A stretch of DNA of 64,000 bases from Hibiscus mutabilis (GCA_019671005.1 CM033726.1:5897213-5961212), one strand, 5' to 3'. Shown: positions 43,003-55,101, counted from the first letter of the stretch. Numbers and translations: made by a program. The notes: generated by a model from the letters alone, not told the origin.

Positions 43003-43186
43003 AGTATACTTGCTCTGATTTGCGCAAACTATTTTGCATGCATCAATGAGGCTTGCACTCAGGTTCCAACTCTTATGATTAATAAAAATAACATAATTGT
43101 CGAGCAAAAAAATAAAATGACAAACTAATATATATATATATTTTGATTAGCAAGGCATTAATTTCTTAATAAGAAGCCTTACAAAT

Positions 43187-44503
43187 TGATAAGTAGTTTA
43201 TTTGGCTACCGTTTTATCTTTAATTATGCCTTTAATGCTTAGTTCATATTGTTGATTTGGATGTTTTTGTGCGTTTTCTATGCAGGACTACAATTCTGGA
43301 AATTGCACTTAAAAGAAAACATTTTGCTGTTTTATTTTTTGGAATCAAGGCTGGGCTAGTGGGCATGAAGCGTCTGATGTGGCATCCAGTCAGTGGCTTC
43401 TAGAAGGTCTAGTTAATGAGGACGGATGAGCGGATCAGCTCCATTTAAAATTTAAATTAGAAATTGTTTTTTGTTTTAGGATTTAATTTGAATATTTTCA
43501 AGAATTATCTTTTATCATTTCTAAGTTATTTTTAGGGTTTCAGAATACTATAAATACCCCTTGGGGTAAGCTAGAAAATCATCTCTCATTCTAGTTTTGT
43601 TCTTGCTTTCTAAGTTCTATAAAAGTCTATTTTTCTCTACGTTCTTATTTTTAAGTTCTCATTTATTTTCTTTTAAAATGTTGAGTATGATTTCTACCAT
43701 AATCATGCTTGGCAAATTTTCCAACAAGCCAAAGGCTTTAGCAACAACTCAATTCCGATCGTGAGAATTGAAAAGTTCTTTATAACTTCGAATATATTTC
43801 TCAATTTTTTGCAAACTTGGATTTGCAATTGTTTTTTCCAATTAAAATCCGTACACTTTCAAATTTAAAAAGGGCCCATTAGTTTGAATGTTGTTTCGAT
43901 TTATAGTTGGGAGGAAGGATCGGCTTGTAGCACATTAGACTTACTGTGAACACACTTAGTGTCGGTCCGCTAAGGGAAACTGAGATCGGATTTGATTCTA
44001 ATTGAGACAACATAGTCTGAGTCGGGTTTTTCCAGATTTTAAACTATTTATTCTAACGGTGATAGTCATGGTTAGTCTAGCCAAAAAACTGAAGTTCAAA
44101 AACTGATTTTGGATTATCTGTTTACCAGAGAGAAAAACGAGTTACAAGGGTTGGGCCTTGTAGACTGTAACCAGCATTTATCCAGAGTAAAAATTTTATT
44201 CGATGATCGATTGGAAATGAGTCAAAGCAAAGCTTGAGGCTGTTTACTTAAACTAAATATCTTCTTAAATTTACTCGCATTCTTAGATTTAAACTTTCAT
44301 TTCTTCGTTTTATTTAAATTAAACTCTTGCGATAAACCACCCAATTTATTTACCCCCTTTTTTCGCCTAAATCAAGATCAAAAGCCTTCTACATCAGAAT
44401 TTCCAAAGTCCCTGTGGATCGACCCTTCTTCTCTTTACTACACTATTTAATTATTTCTTTAGAGATTAAGGATAATTATTTTGACAGTTCACGACGCTTA
44501 TCA
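43187..44503 (+). repeat. 5' LTR of element E1
   Basis: 1317 bp with inverted ends TGATAAG and CTTATCA. TATAAATA at 43549-43556 adjoins TACCCC-TT-GGGGTA. The end is fixed by the primer site that follows. The bases before it (CAAAT) may be a target duplication, but the right side is lost. Confidence 0.85.
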
Positions 44504-44506
44504 AAT

Positions 44507-44525
44507 TAGCGCTATTGCTGGGGAC
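44507..44525 (+). other. Primer-binding site of E1, decayed
   Basis: TAGCGCTATTGCTGGGGAC matches the tRNA-Asp complement seen in C except for a few substitutions, all of the transition type. Confidence 0.65.
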
Positions 44526-44560
44526 TTCGACAAAGTTACTGATATAGTTTGTTTTGATTT

Positions 44561-45985
44561 ATGACCAGGAAGAATCTGGGAGAACTAGCAAATTTTGAAA
44601 TGGATATCGAAGCATTAGCTTGAAGATTACACGCACAAACGCTTCGAGAAATAAGATGACAATAGCAAGAAGAGCAACAACAACGGTCCGAACCAGATCT
44701 AGAAACACCTTCTAAGACTGAAACACACTTTGAATACGACAACGTAGAACAGATTCCGATGGCAGACGAAGACCAAACTATTCGAGAACTTGCCGCGGCA
44801 CCTCAGGAGCAACAACCGTTGTGCATCACATTACCGAATGGAGTGACACCATTCACACTGAAGACATGTTTAATTCATCTCCTACCGACCTTCCATGGTC
44901 TATCCAATGAAAATCTGCACAAGCGTCTCAAGGAATTTCATATGCTTTGCTTAAGCATGAAACCACATGGATTGGTTATTTGATTTACCATCTAATTCAG
45001 TTACTATGCTCAACTTTTCCTTGACAAGTTTTTCCTTGTAGCCAAAGCAAGTGAACTAAGGCGAAGCATCTTAGTAATCCTAAAAAAAGATACTGAATCA
45101 TTATATGACTATTGGGAGTGATTCAAGAAATTATGCGCAAATTGTCCACAACACGGATTGTCGGAACAAACACTTCTCCAATACTTCTACGAAGGCTTAC
45201 TCCCTATAGAGATGAAGATGATCGATGCAGCAATTGGAGGGGCACTTTTAACTATGACTCCGACTGCGGTAAAAAATTTAATTTTTACTATGGCTGCCAA
45301 CTCGGAATAGTTTTTCCCTTCTAGTGAACCCTCTCGACGAGCTCACGAGGTAAGTACAATTTCTTTGGAACATAAAATTGATAAGTTGGCTGACGCAGTT
45401 CAATCCATTATTGAAGACAAAAGGTAAAGCTAGAATTTGCGGAATATGTACGATGCTGGACCATCCCACGGATTGTTGTCCGATGCTATAGGAAGATGTT
45501 TCTGCACATGTAAATGCAGTAGGTAACTTTTCGGGACCTCCTTAGAGACCTTACAATCCTAACACAAACACATACAATCTAGGATAGAAGAATCATCCGG
45601 GCTTCAATTATGTGCAAAACCAGAGACCAAATCAAGCATATCAGCCGAGGCTGCCTCCATAGCAACTATATCAAAAACCAAAATCGTCATTAGAGTCTAT
45701 CGTCGAACGGTAGGCACTATCTCAAGAGAAATTTTAGAATCGCACTAAAGCCCATCTACAAGAGTTAGATAAACAAATGAGCCAACTGGCCCAGACAGTA
45801 GGATGACCCGAGTCCCAAGGAAAATTACCTTCTCAAAAGGAGCCAAACCCAAGAGAGAATGTTAGCCCCATCACTCTCCGAAGTGGTACCGTTGTCACAC
45901 AAAAAACTGCTGAGGAAGACGCCCAAAACAAAGATAAATCACCATCGCCCACCATACAAGGTACGTCTAACTCATCTCACACTCC
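44561..45985 (+). pseudogene. gag of element E1
   Basis: The ATG at 44561 starts MTRKNLGELANFEMDIEALA and meets a TGA where E2 has CGA (58160s). The open frame from 44759 holds ITLPNGVTPFTLKTCLIHLL and NENLHKRLKEFHMLC, the N-terminal capsid region; the rest is split by stops (44980, 45118 and others). A zinc knuckle CGICTMLDHPTDCC is at 45436-45477, followed by a Gln/Pro-rich stretch and the ITLRSGTVV-like segment near 45880. Compared with E2, stops are mainly CGA to TGA and CAA or CAG to TAA or TAG. Confidence 0.7.
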
Positions 45986-45989
45986 CTCT

Positions 45990-46647
45990 TCTTATGTCGT
46001 TCCACCCTTTTTTCCATCAAGGTTGATAAAAAGAGATAAGCAAGCCGAAGAGAGGGAAATCTTAGATATATTTCGAAAAGTAGAAATTAATATTCCACTT
46101 CTTGAAGTAATCCGTAAAGTAACGAGATATGCCAAGTTCCTAAAAGATTTATGCACAAATAAAAGAAGACTTACCAGAATCGAAAAGGTGAATTTGGGGG
46201 AACATGTCTCAGTCGTTTTCCAATGGAAGCTTCCGCCAAAGTTAAAGGACCAAGGTATGTTCGCTATTCTTTGCAAAATCGATAAGATTGGGATTAAACG
46301 TGCCATGTATGAATTAGGCGCTTCTATAAATATTATGCCTCTTGCCATGTACAACTTACTTTCTGCAGAGCCTTTAAAGGTCCATAATATACCCAGAAGG
46401 ACTCCTCAAGAATTATTATTTCGACAAATTTTTATGTCATCGACATGGAAAACGACCGATCAAACACTTCTTCAGAAAACCTTCTTGGCCGTCCCTTCCT
46501 TAGTACGATGAATACAAAAATCAATGTAAGAAGAAGAATTCTTACAATAGAGTTCGATGGTGAGGTTGTTAAGTTTGACGTTTACAAAGCAATGCGATAT
46601 CCAGATAATGTTGCTAGTATTAATTTTATAGATATTATTGAGCCCGT
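45990..46647 (+). pseudogene. Retropepsin protease of element E1, catalytic Asp replaced
   Basis: An open frame from 46023 holds RDKQAEEREILDIFRKVEIN, LPPKLKDQGMFAILC and YELGASINIMPLAMYNLL. At the catalytic position E1 has Glu (GAA) where E2 has Asp (GAC in CDLGAS), so the enzyme would be inactive. About 90 bases before the DMEND segment are missing relative to E2 (60010-60120), and the flap region LLGRPFLSTMNTKINV is in another frame (46478). The solo LTR at 46648 cuts the element just before the protease/RT linker. Confidence 0.7.
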
Positions 46648-48050
46648 TGTTGCGTGATTTGAATGCAACGTAAACGGTGCAAGTGTACACGTCGCAAGTA
46701 ATAGTATAGATTAGATATCGTCTCTACAGGGATTGGTGCTACATCGGAAATCTAACTTCTCACACTATAAAAATAAAAACACAATTGATAATAGGGGTTG
46801 ATTTTGTCGGGTAAAGTAAAAGAGCATTTAAAGTAAAGAGAGATGTAGTCAAATAAGAGAGAGTAGGTCGGGTTATCGTGAGTTGTGGGGTGATAGTTGA
46901 ATGGATTGTCTTAGTAATTGAGTGCCAGAAGGGCTCAATTGTTTTGTCAATTGGATCCAGTCGGATTGCTTGGCCAATTCTGCAATTGCTTGGCAATTGG
47001 GAGACAACCTTCAAAGTTCGGCGAAGCGTTCTTCAATGGCTTCTCGTTATCCCTAACTCGAAACACTGTTAATTGTGCATGCCTTGATAATACATCCCTG
47101 CGTGAACCAAGGGTGAGCAATAACCGATCTTGCGCTCCTTTTAGCCGTTGAAATCCGCAACTTATCCCTAAGTCGGATTAGTCTTCACCATCGATTGATT
47201 GTATGAAAACCATGCTCATTCGTTTCTTGAATCTAACTCTCCCGATATTAGATAAATGGATGAATTCACGAGATCCTCTCGCAATCAAAATTAAGAACCA
47301 AGAATGAACAAACTTTGAATTGAAATTGCAAACTCAAAACCTAAACAAATTCAATCGTTCTCACAACCACAAAAACACAATAACCCAAGCCAATTAAAAT
47401 TAGTTCATGGCTAGGTGAAAAATAAAAACAAGATAAAAGTTCCCTAGCATGAAACTAATCGAACAAGAAGGAAGAAAAATCTGATGTCGAGCAGCCCCCT
47501 TGCGTTTTCTCTCTAAAATTTGACTCATCTCTAAGTTGGTGGCTTGATCTTTATATAGGAGATAGCTAGGTCAAAATCCTTCTTGAAGAGGAAGTTAAGC
47601 TGGAATTAAATAATATAAAAGAAATAAATCTCTTTTATTATTATATTTTTATTCTTCCAAAAACTCCTCATAAAACTCTTGGAATTTAATCTCCTTTTAA
47701 TCTTCTCTTGGAACTCCAACTCTTCTAGGATTTATCATTGCTTTATGTAATTTATCTCGAACACCTTGGATTTATCCTTGAAGAAATCGACTGCCATCAT
47801 CTTATCCTTAATTACCGAGGTAATTGCTTCGGCAATTTCCTACTCACTTGGGCAATTTGATCCTGACACACAAAACACACACTAGCACCACATTTTTCTA
47901 CGAAAATTAACCCATTCATGTAATCAAGCATAGCGATGAATGAAACAATGAAATTATGCATGAATGACTAAATTGCAACTAAAATGAGCCTAAGTCTAAC
48001 AATAATTAAGAGTAAAAAGGGTAGAAATATAGTACTTTTCACACTTAACA
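46648..48050 (-). repeat. Solo LTR of family-1 type, inserted backwards in E1
   Basis: On the minus strand it runs TGTTAAGTG to CGCAACA, the family-1 LTR ends. In between it matches the A and C LTRs (the GGAGACGATATCT segment, AATCTAACTCTCCCGATATTAG in reverse, and TATATAAA near 47550 in reverse), but it is more diverged. There is no internal region, so it is a solo LTR left by LTR-LTR recombination. Flanks CCCGT and CTAGCCGT do not form a clean duplication. Open frames in it are not genes. Confidence 0.8.
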
Positions 48051-49812
48051 CTAGCCGTTAAAGAATTTATAGAATCTAACTTTGTTGATGATCTATGCAG
48101 GGAGTTGGAGGACTTTGACGAAGAGATCAAGGAGTTTGAGAAAAAAATTTCAATTGATTCTTAATCATGTCATATACCCTCAAACTCTAAAATTTTGCCT
48201 TACATATTGCAGGCACCTCAAATTGACTTGAAACAATTGCCGGAACACTTGAAATATGCGTTTTTGGGTGAAAATGAAACCTTACCGGTAATTATCTCAA
48301 ATAAGTTGTCAAATGAAGAGGAAGAAGACTTGGTGACGGTGTTGCGCGCACATAAAGAGGCCATTAGATGGACTATTGCAGATATTAAAGGACTTAGTCC
48401 CTCGACTTGTATGCACAAAATAAAGATCGAAGAAGCAGCAAAACCATCATGAGAAGGTCAACGCCGGTTAAACCCACCGATGATGGAAGTCGTGAAAAAA
48501 TAGATACATAAGCTTCTTGATGCCGACATCATTTATCTGATATCCGATAGTAATTGGGTAAGTCCGATCCATGTGGTTCCTAAGAAAACTGGAGTGACGG
48601 TGGTTGAAAATTCAAGAGGTGAACTAGTCCTTACGCGAATGCAAAATGGATGACGAGTTTGCATCGATTACAGAAAATTGAACTCCCTAACTCAGAAAGA
48701 CCATTTTCCCCTTCCTTTTATAGATCAAATGATAGAAATATTAGCCGTTAAATCTCATTATTTTTGCCTTGATAGATTTTTAGGTTTCTTCCAAATTCCA
48801 ATGGCACCAGAAGATCAAGAAAAAACGACATTTACATGTCCTTTTGGCACCTTTGCTTATCGACAAATTCTATTCGGCCTTTGTAACGCCCCTGCCACAT
48901 TCCAGAGATTCATGCTTAACATTTTCTTAGACTACATCAAGAAGAGAATCAAGATTTTTATGGACAACTTCACCGTGTACGGTAATTCGTTTAACGAGTG
49001 CCTTTTGAATTTGACTAATGTACTTAGACGGTGTCTAAAATTTAATCTCGTAATGAATTATGAGAAATGCCATTTTATGGTTGATAAGCGATTAATTCTA
49101 GGCCATATTGTTTCTTTTAATGGAATTACGGTAGACAAAGCAAAAACGGATATTATATGCTCACTCCCTTACCCCACAACTGTGAGGAAAGTCTGCTCCT
49201 TTCTTGGTCATGCAGGATTTTACCGCGGGTTCATTAAGGATTTCTCAAAGATAGCACGATCGTTGTGCAATTTGCTTCAGAAGGATCAAGCCTTTGATTT
49301 TATCAGAAATTCAAAGAATCATTCGATATATTAAAAGAAAAGCTTGTATCAGCTCTGATTGTTCAACCACCAAATTGGGACTACCCCTTTGAGTTCATGT
49401 GTGACATGTCAGATATGAGCGTTGGAGCTGTCCTTGGTCAGAAAATCGACAAAGAGCCCCATGTCATAGCCTAAACATCTCGTACCTTGGATTCAGCTCA
49501 GAAAAATTATTCTACGACAGAAAAAGAATTATTTTCTATAATTTTTACTTTAGAAAAATTTAGATCTTATCTGTTTGGCACTAAAATTACTGTATTTTCT
49601 GATCATGCAGCCTTGAGATATTTAATGAGCAAAAATGAGGCGAAGCCAAGACTCATCCGATGGATTTTGCTTCTTCAAGAATTTAATTTAGAGATTAAAG
49701 ACAAAAATGGGTACGAAAATCTAGTAGCCGGTCACTTGAGCTGTATTCCCCTCTCCATATCCGATCTGCCGATTCAAGATAAATTCTCTGAGGAGAGCTT
49801 GATGGTGGCGTA
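48051..49812 (+). pseudogene. Reverse transcriptase and RNase H of element E1, RT motif mutated
   Basis: The frame LPYILQAPQIDLKQLPEHLK begins at about 48195 and continues through STCMHKIKIEEAAKPS to a TGA. The main RT frame (48678-49334) has DHFPLPFIDQMIE, GLCNAPATFQRFM, and FMDNF at 48957-48971 in place of FMDDF: the last Asp codon is AAC, which removes a metal-binding residue. The LDG block reads LDRFLG. RNase H starts near 49380 (FEFMCDMSDMSVGAVLGQ), meets a TAA at 49472 and runs to KDKNGYENLVAGHLS. Several changes look like G-to-A or C-to-T. Confidence 0.75.
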
Positions 49813-51105
49813 GAAAAATATCCTATGGTTCGCGGATATAGTCAATTATTTGGCTACAAGTAAGTTACCATTAGATTTGCCAAGAGTTAAAGTTAATCGA
49901 ATAAAACGAGAATTGCGATTTTATTTTTGAGATGATCCGTACCTTTGGAAGCACTGCTCGGATCAGGTAATTCGGCGGTGTGTCACCGAAGATGAGGTAA
50001 ACTCGATTCTAAATTTTTTCCATTTTTACTCTTGTGGCGGTCATTTTGGACCAAAACGAACTGCCCATAAAATTCTTGAAAGTGGTTTCTTTTGGCCTAA
50101 CATCTTTCGTGATTCTTATTTATTTTGTAAAACTTGTGAAAGGCGTCAACGCGTGGGAAACATCAGTCGGAGAAACGAAATGTTTTTCAATCCAATTTAT
50201 ATTTGTGAAATTTTTTATGTTTGGGGAATTGATTATATGGGTCCATTCATTTCTTCATTTGGAAATACTTACATAATTCTTGTTGTAGTTTAAGTATCTA
50301 AGTGGGTGGAAGCTAAGGAGACCCGAAAATGCTAAAACCACATTTAAATTTCTAAAAGACTTTATTTTTTCCAGGTTTGGCACATCGCGAGCGATAATAA
50401 GCGATAGAGGAACTCACTTTGTTAATCGAATAATTGAAGCCCTTATGAAGAAATTTGGAGTAACTCAAAGAGTTGCCACGGCTTACCATCTGCAGACAAA
50501 TGGGCAAGCGGAAGTATCAAATCGCGAAATTAAAACAATACTTGATAAGATCGTCAAACCAGACCGTAAAGACTGGAGTACCAAGTTGATCGACGCATTA
50601 TGGGCATACCGAACCACGTATAAAGGACCTATTGGAATGTCTCCATATCGTCTTGTCTTCGGTAAACCGTGCCATTTGCCGGTTGAATTGGAACATCGCG
50701 CGTATTGGGCGGTCAAGCAATGTAACATGGAGATGGATGCAATCGGTGAAGCGCGCAAATTTACATATTTAAGAACTTGAGGAGATCCGTAGAAACGCTT
50801 ACGATAGCGCTTAGATATTTATAGAAAAAAAGAATTCCATGATCGTAACATTTCTTTTAAATCTTTTTTCTGTCGGTCAAAAGGTTATACTATTTAATTC
50901 CAAGATTAAACTTTTTTGTAGAAAACTTAGATCAAAGTGGCTCGGATCTTTTACGGTAACTCAAGTTTTTCCTCATGGTGTGATCAAAGTCAGAGATAAC
51001 TCGGGGGCACAGTTTAAAGTTAATGGTCAAAGGTTGAAACTGTATTATGAAAACGCCCCAGTTGGTTTAGTCGAAGAACTCGATTTGGAAAAGCCTGTAG
51101 TCTGA
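49813..51105 (+). pseudogene. Integrase of element E1
   Basis: The zinc domain is readable (DDPYLWKHCSDQVIRRCV near 49931, YSCGGHFGP near 50029, CKTCERRQRVGN near 50128 with a Cys replaced by Arg). The core has WGIDYMGPF (near 50224), IISDRGTHFVN (50395-50425) and HLQTNGQAEVSNREIKT (near 50490), so all three catalytic acids are present. TAG at 49813, TGA at 49927, TAA at 50289 and TGA near 50777 break the frame. The C-terminal end KVNGQRLKLYYENAPVGLVE stops at 51103. Confidence 0.75.
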
Positions 51106-51688
51106 GTCAGGTCATCGAGCTAAACGACGTTAACCAAAGTGCTTTAATGGGAGGCAACCCATTTTGTTTTATTTTTCATTTTCCTAATTTCTATTTATTT
51201 TCAATTTTATTTTATTTATTTTGACCTCAGATTTATTTTATTTGAATTTTCAGGTACCCATATATTTTGAATCGAATATGAAGCAATTCGTAAGTCCATG
51301 GAAGTATTTCACGTATGGATCAGTGGTAGAAAGACCATTTTACTAAAGGGTACATGTTAGCAAAACTTCTCACCATCCTTCGGTGCATGTTAGCCAAACC
51401 CAAACCCACCCATCATTTCCATCACTTATCTCCCTATTTTTATCCTTATTTTAAACCATTTTTTATTACTTCTTTTTCAAATTTTAAAACACCCTGGACC
51501 CCATACCCATTTGACCAACCTTTTCCCCTTTTCAAAATAAACTACCCACGTTATAATCTAAACCTAGCCCTATTTCATCTATTTGCTTAGCCGCACACCC
51601 CTTCCCACCTCTCTATCATCACCTTCGATCACCATAAACACCCCCAACCCCAATCATCATCTGCTTCGATCTTGCAAGCCTACCCACA
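51106..51688 (+). other. Noncoding region between integrase and post-pol ORF of E1
   Basis: It begins with the conserved hairpin AATGGG-CCCATT (51146-51163), continues T-rich, and has TTTGAATTTTCAG/GTAC near 51240-51254, a possible 3' splice site. The Pro/Phe-rich open frame at 51354-51590 shows no domain. Confidence 0.55.
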
Positions 51689-53407
51689 ATTGTGCGCACC
51701 CGAGACCAATCTCGTCGGCTTCCATAAAAACCGATCGTTGTCGACGGACGACAGCGGTTAGCACCACCACAGTTCGTCCAAGTACCAAGCAACTCTGATT
51801 CTGCAACACCACCTCCTCCTCATCGCCGTGGTGGACGATGAAAGCAAGCAACTGCCACTCTTTTGGTCGAACCCGAGCCTTCACCCGTTCGCGCCGCATC
51901 ACCGACCGTTCCACCACCATCCGTCGGCCATTCCTTCCGCTCATCACAACACCATAGTGACGTTAATATTTCCCAGTCACGGCGAAACCACCCTTCACAC
52001 TCTCGGCAGCAACATGCACAACCGGCACCATCCTCCACTTCCTTTCGTTCCATGTCGACCGCCACTTTATCTCACTTAATGTCGGATGCTGCCCTCTCCT
52101 ATTCTATGCACTCGTCCTTACCGGACCAAACCAAAGAGGTAAAATCTGATCTGATTTCCATTCGACCTTTGCTAATGTACCATGCGATTTTTGGCTATAT
52201 AGAGAACGTCGACACTGGATTTCCTATGGGGGGACCATCGACAGAGCAACCATATTCTAGCCATGAACAGCTTGTTTCGTCTTTCTTTGCGGCTAGTTTA
52301 GGCGACGACATTATACCAGCTGATATACCTGATTGCAACGAACGCTCTGAGCATTATCGTCGTGGCTAAACCTATTCTGTCTTGATCGAAGAAGTTTTGC
52401 AAGGATACTTGCACTTTGACGATGATGAAGTTTTGCAATTTAATAGCGTTCGGCATCGTAAGTTTCAGGTTTACAAATATATTCCTTCCCAAACTTTCGA
52501 CACTTTACATTTGCACGAATCTGTCATGCAATTTTTTGATGCCATTTGTTGGACCTTATACTCTGAGATTAGATGTAGTACATACTATGAGTTGGTTTTT
52601 GAATTCCACACTACATTTTCATTCCTGCAAGATCGAGTTGTTACTATGAATTTGTCAGACGTCATTTCTTTTCAGTTGCTGGGACAGTATTTTAGGATGT
52701 CTGTTACAGATTTTAATTTTTCTATGGGATTCATGACGGAAGTCACGGATCAAGGTTATCTAAATACTTTACTTGAGATTCCGCGGGATTTTGATACTGA
52801 CCTTGCTTACGAAGGACTTATTGGCCTGGCGGGTTTAACATTCAATGCTCGAACAAGGAAGGGATGGCCCATACACAACCCCATGCTTCGCTACATTCAC
52901 CAGTTCTTAGCATACAACTACTCCGGACGTAACGATACTACCTTAAATTTAAGTAAGGTTGAACTATTATTTTTATGGTGTATGCGAATCAGTATAAATG
53001 TAAAATTGGGCTTTTGGTTTTCCCACGCTTTTGAGTTTGTTGTCCGATCCAATCGCCCACTCATCCTCGGACCTTATATTACTCATCTTGCATCTCGTCT
53101 TTTTCCATGGACTTTTGACACTGTAAAATTTACTTACGCTTTTGCAATGGATGCTTTAGATGCACGATGCTTAGACACAATGGGACTTCTCGCCGGCACC
53201 CCTAGTGCACCCTATATTGTTCTTCCTGGTACCATTACGCCACGTAATGCGCGTGTCTTCCTTCAGAAAACTGTACCTCAATCGGCACAAGAAGAGAACC
53301 CACAGCCGGACGTGCACAACAAGTTCCACGAAGTACACGGTCGGCTTAACTCTATCGAAACCAACATTGTTGAGATTACGTCTTACCTTCGCCAGGGCAC
53401 ATCCTAA
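51689..53407 (+). pseudogene. Athila post-pol ORF of E1 (ATHILA ORF-1 type), nearly open
   Basis: One frame of 573 codons, with the start codon ATT at 51689 where E2 has ATG, and three stops (TAA near 51725, TGA near 51839, TAA at 52367). The last 346 codons are free of stops. Blocks such as SVTDFNFSMGFMTEV, ARTRKGWPIHNPMLRYIHQF and SKVELLFLWCMRI match the ATHILA ORF-1 protein family of plant retroelements; its role is unknown and it has been compared to an envelope-like ORF only by position. The N-terminal third is Pro/Ser/Arg-rich; the end is Gln/Glu-rich with a heptad-like segment (NKFHEVHGRLNSIETNI). No signal peptide or membrane segment is seen. Confidence 0.75.
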
Positions 53408-54770
53408 TGTGGTCGTGGCCGCATCCGTCGTTAGAATGGGGAGTATCTCTTTTCCCTCTCTTATATTTTGGTTTAGATATTGGGACAATATGCTTTTACT
53501 GGGGGGTGGAAATAATGTCTGCATCAAATTACCTTCTTTTGTTTATATGCCTAAAATTAAGTTGCCTTGGTTGAATTGTTGAAATCTCTTGTTATCAATC
53601 TTGATTTTTGCTTTGTTTCTTTGAATACCCTATGAATTTTTATTCACACTTTAATCGGAATTAGGGTGCATGAGAGTAAATGGAAATATTGGTGTTTTCC
53701 GTTAAATTTTGCTTGACATTCCATGAGTTAATTGGTTGATATGTTTCTTGATTCAATGCACAATACACATCTTTGTGAGATTTGAGCCTAAATGAGCATG
53801 CTTTTTATTCTTGCTCATGTTTTTGATTGAGTGTGCTGTATTAATTTTGATATTCTAGAACTTGTAATTAAATGCATGTCAAGACTACACGTTGAACTGG
53901 ATGCTTTAATATGATTAGGGCACTTAGGATTAACCCACTTCTCTACCCAAAATTGTCCACCCGTTTATATCCATTAGTGAACCATTTTTGTGCTTTTACC
54001 TTTTTCTTTGCTTTACCACATTGTATAAACCTGAAACCTTTTATTCTTACCCTCTTTTGTTACCTTTGTGAAGACAGAGATTGATTTGTTCCACGAACGA
54101 AAAAATAGCAAAGAAGAAATTTTCCCAAAAAAAGAAAAAAGAAAAGAAAAATCTAGTTTGAACAATATTCGAACAGTACAAAAAAACAGAAAATAAAAGG
54201 AAAACAGAAAAAGGTCAAAAATAGAAAAAGAAAGCGAAACCATTTTGGTTATTAGATTTTTCTTTCACTTCTTTGCATTTGTTTACCTTGTTTATTTCGT
54301 GGCTGGAGCTTCTTTTAGCATCTTTTGTCTTGACATTTAAACCCACTTTTTGGCCTTATCCCTACCCAACCTAAGCCCCGTTACAACCTTATTAAAGACC
54401 CTTTGATTAATACATCATGTTCATTCTAAGTAGTGGCGACTTGATTTTCGTATAAGCCTATGGTAATGTCTTTCTTAATCTTGGCTTTGAGCGTTTCCTT
54501 TACCCAAAATGCATTGAGCGATAATGAGTAAACTCTTGTGAGGTATTGAATCTAGTTATGTTGAAATTAATGGATAATTAGAATATCTTGGCCTTTTGCT
54601 TAAACTTGTTACTAGTTGAGCCTATTTTCTTGATTGTCACCTTGTTTCTGATAATTGATATGATTATTGATTCATTTGGTATTCCTTGACATATTGTTAC
54701 GGATTGGTAACTTAAGATTTCTTGACTAAGGCATGCTTGAGGACAAGGATTGAATAAGTGATGGGGAATT
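53408..54770 (+). other. Noncoding 3' region of E1 and polypurine tract
   Basis: It matches element H at 1880-2924 plus 23633-23945. It contains the A/G-rich tract at 54100-54235 and ends in CTTGAGGACAAGGATTG to GATGGGGAATT (54736-54770) directly before the 3' LTR. No gene is seen. Confidence 0.7.
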
Positions 54771-55100
54771 TGATAAGCAGTTTATTTGGATATCGTTTTA
54801 TCTTTAATTATTCCTTTAATGGTTAGTTCATGTTGTTTATTTGGATTTTTTGTGCATTTTCTATGCAGGACTACAATTTTGGAAATTGCACTTAAAAGAC
54901 AACATTTTGCAGTTTTATTTTCTGGAATCAAGGCTGGGCTAGTGGGCATGACGCGTCTAATGTGGCATCTAGCCAGCGACTTCTAGAAGGTCCAGTTAGC
55001 GGCTTCTAGAAGGTCTAGTCAACGATGACAGATGAGTGGATCAGCTGCATTTAAAATTCAAATTAAAAATTATCTTTTGTTTTTAGAATTTAATTTGAAT
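54771..55100 (+). repeat. 3' LTR of E1, truncated
   Basis: Starts TGATAAGCAG and matches the first 330 bp of the 5' LTR. It carries two copies of a 24-bp repeat built on GACTTCTAGAAGGTC where the 5' LTR has one. It stops at TAATTTGAATA, before the TATA box. Confidence 0.85.
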
Positions 55101-55101
55101 A

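Larger units (their letters stand above)
43187..55100 (+). mobile_element. Athila family-2 element E1, old and interrupted
   Basis: 5' LTR 43187-44503, primer site, gag, protease, RT/RNase H, integrase, post-pol ORF, noncoding region, polypurine tract (54736-54770) and the first 330 bp of the 3' LTR (54771-55100). A solo LTR of family-1 type is inserted backwards at 46648-48050. The two LTRs differ at roughly one site in ten by eye and in the copy number of a 24-bp repeat, so the element is old. The 3' LTR is cut off where the repeat at 55102 begins. Confidence 0.85.

Noticed and set aside
51354..51798. Pro/Phe- and Pro/Thr-rich frames
   Set aside because: They lie in the noncoding region or overlap the post-pol ORF out of frame; no domain, no match in E2.
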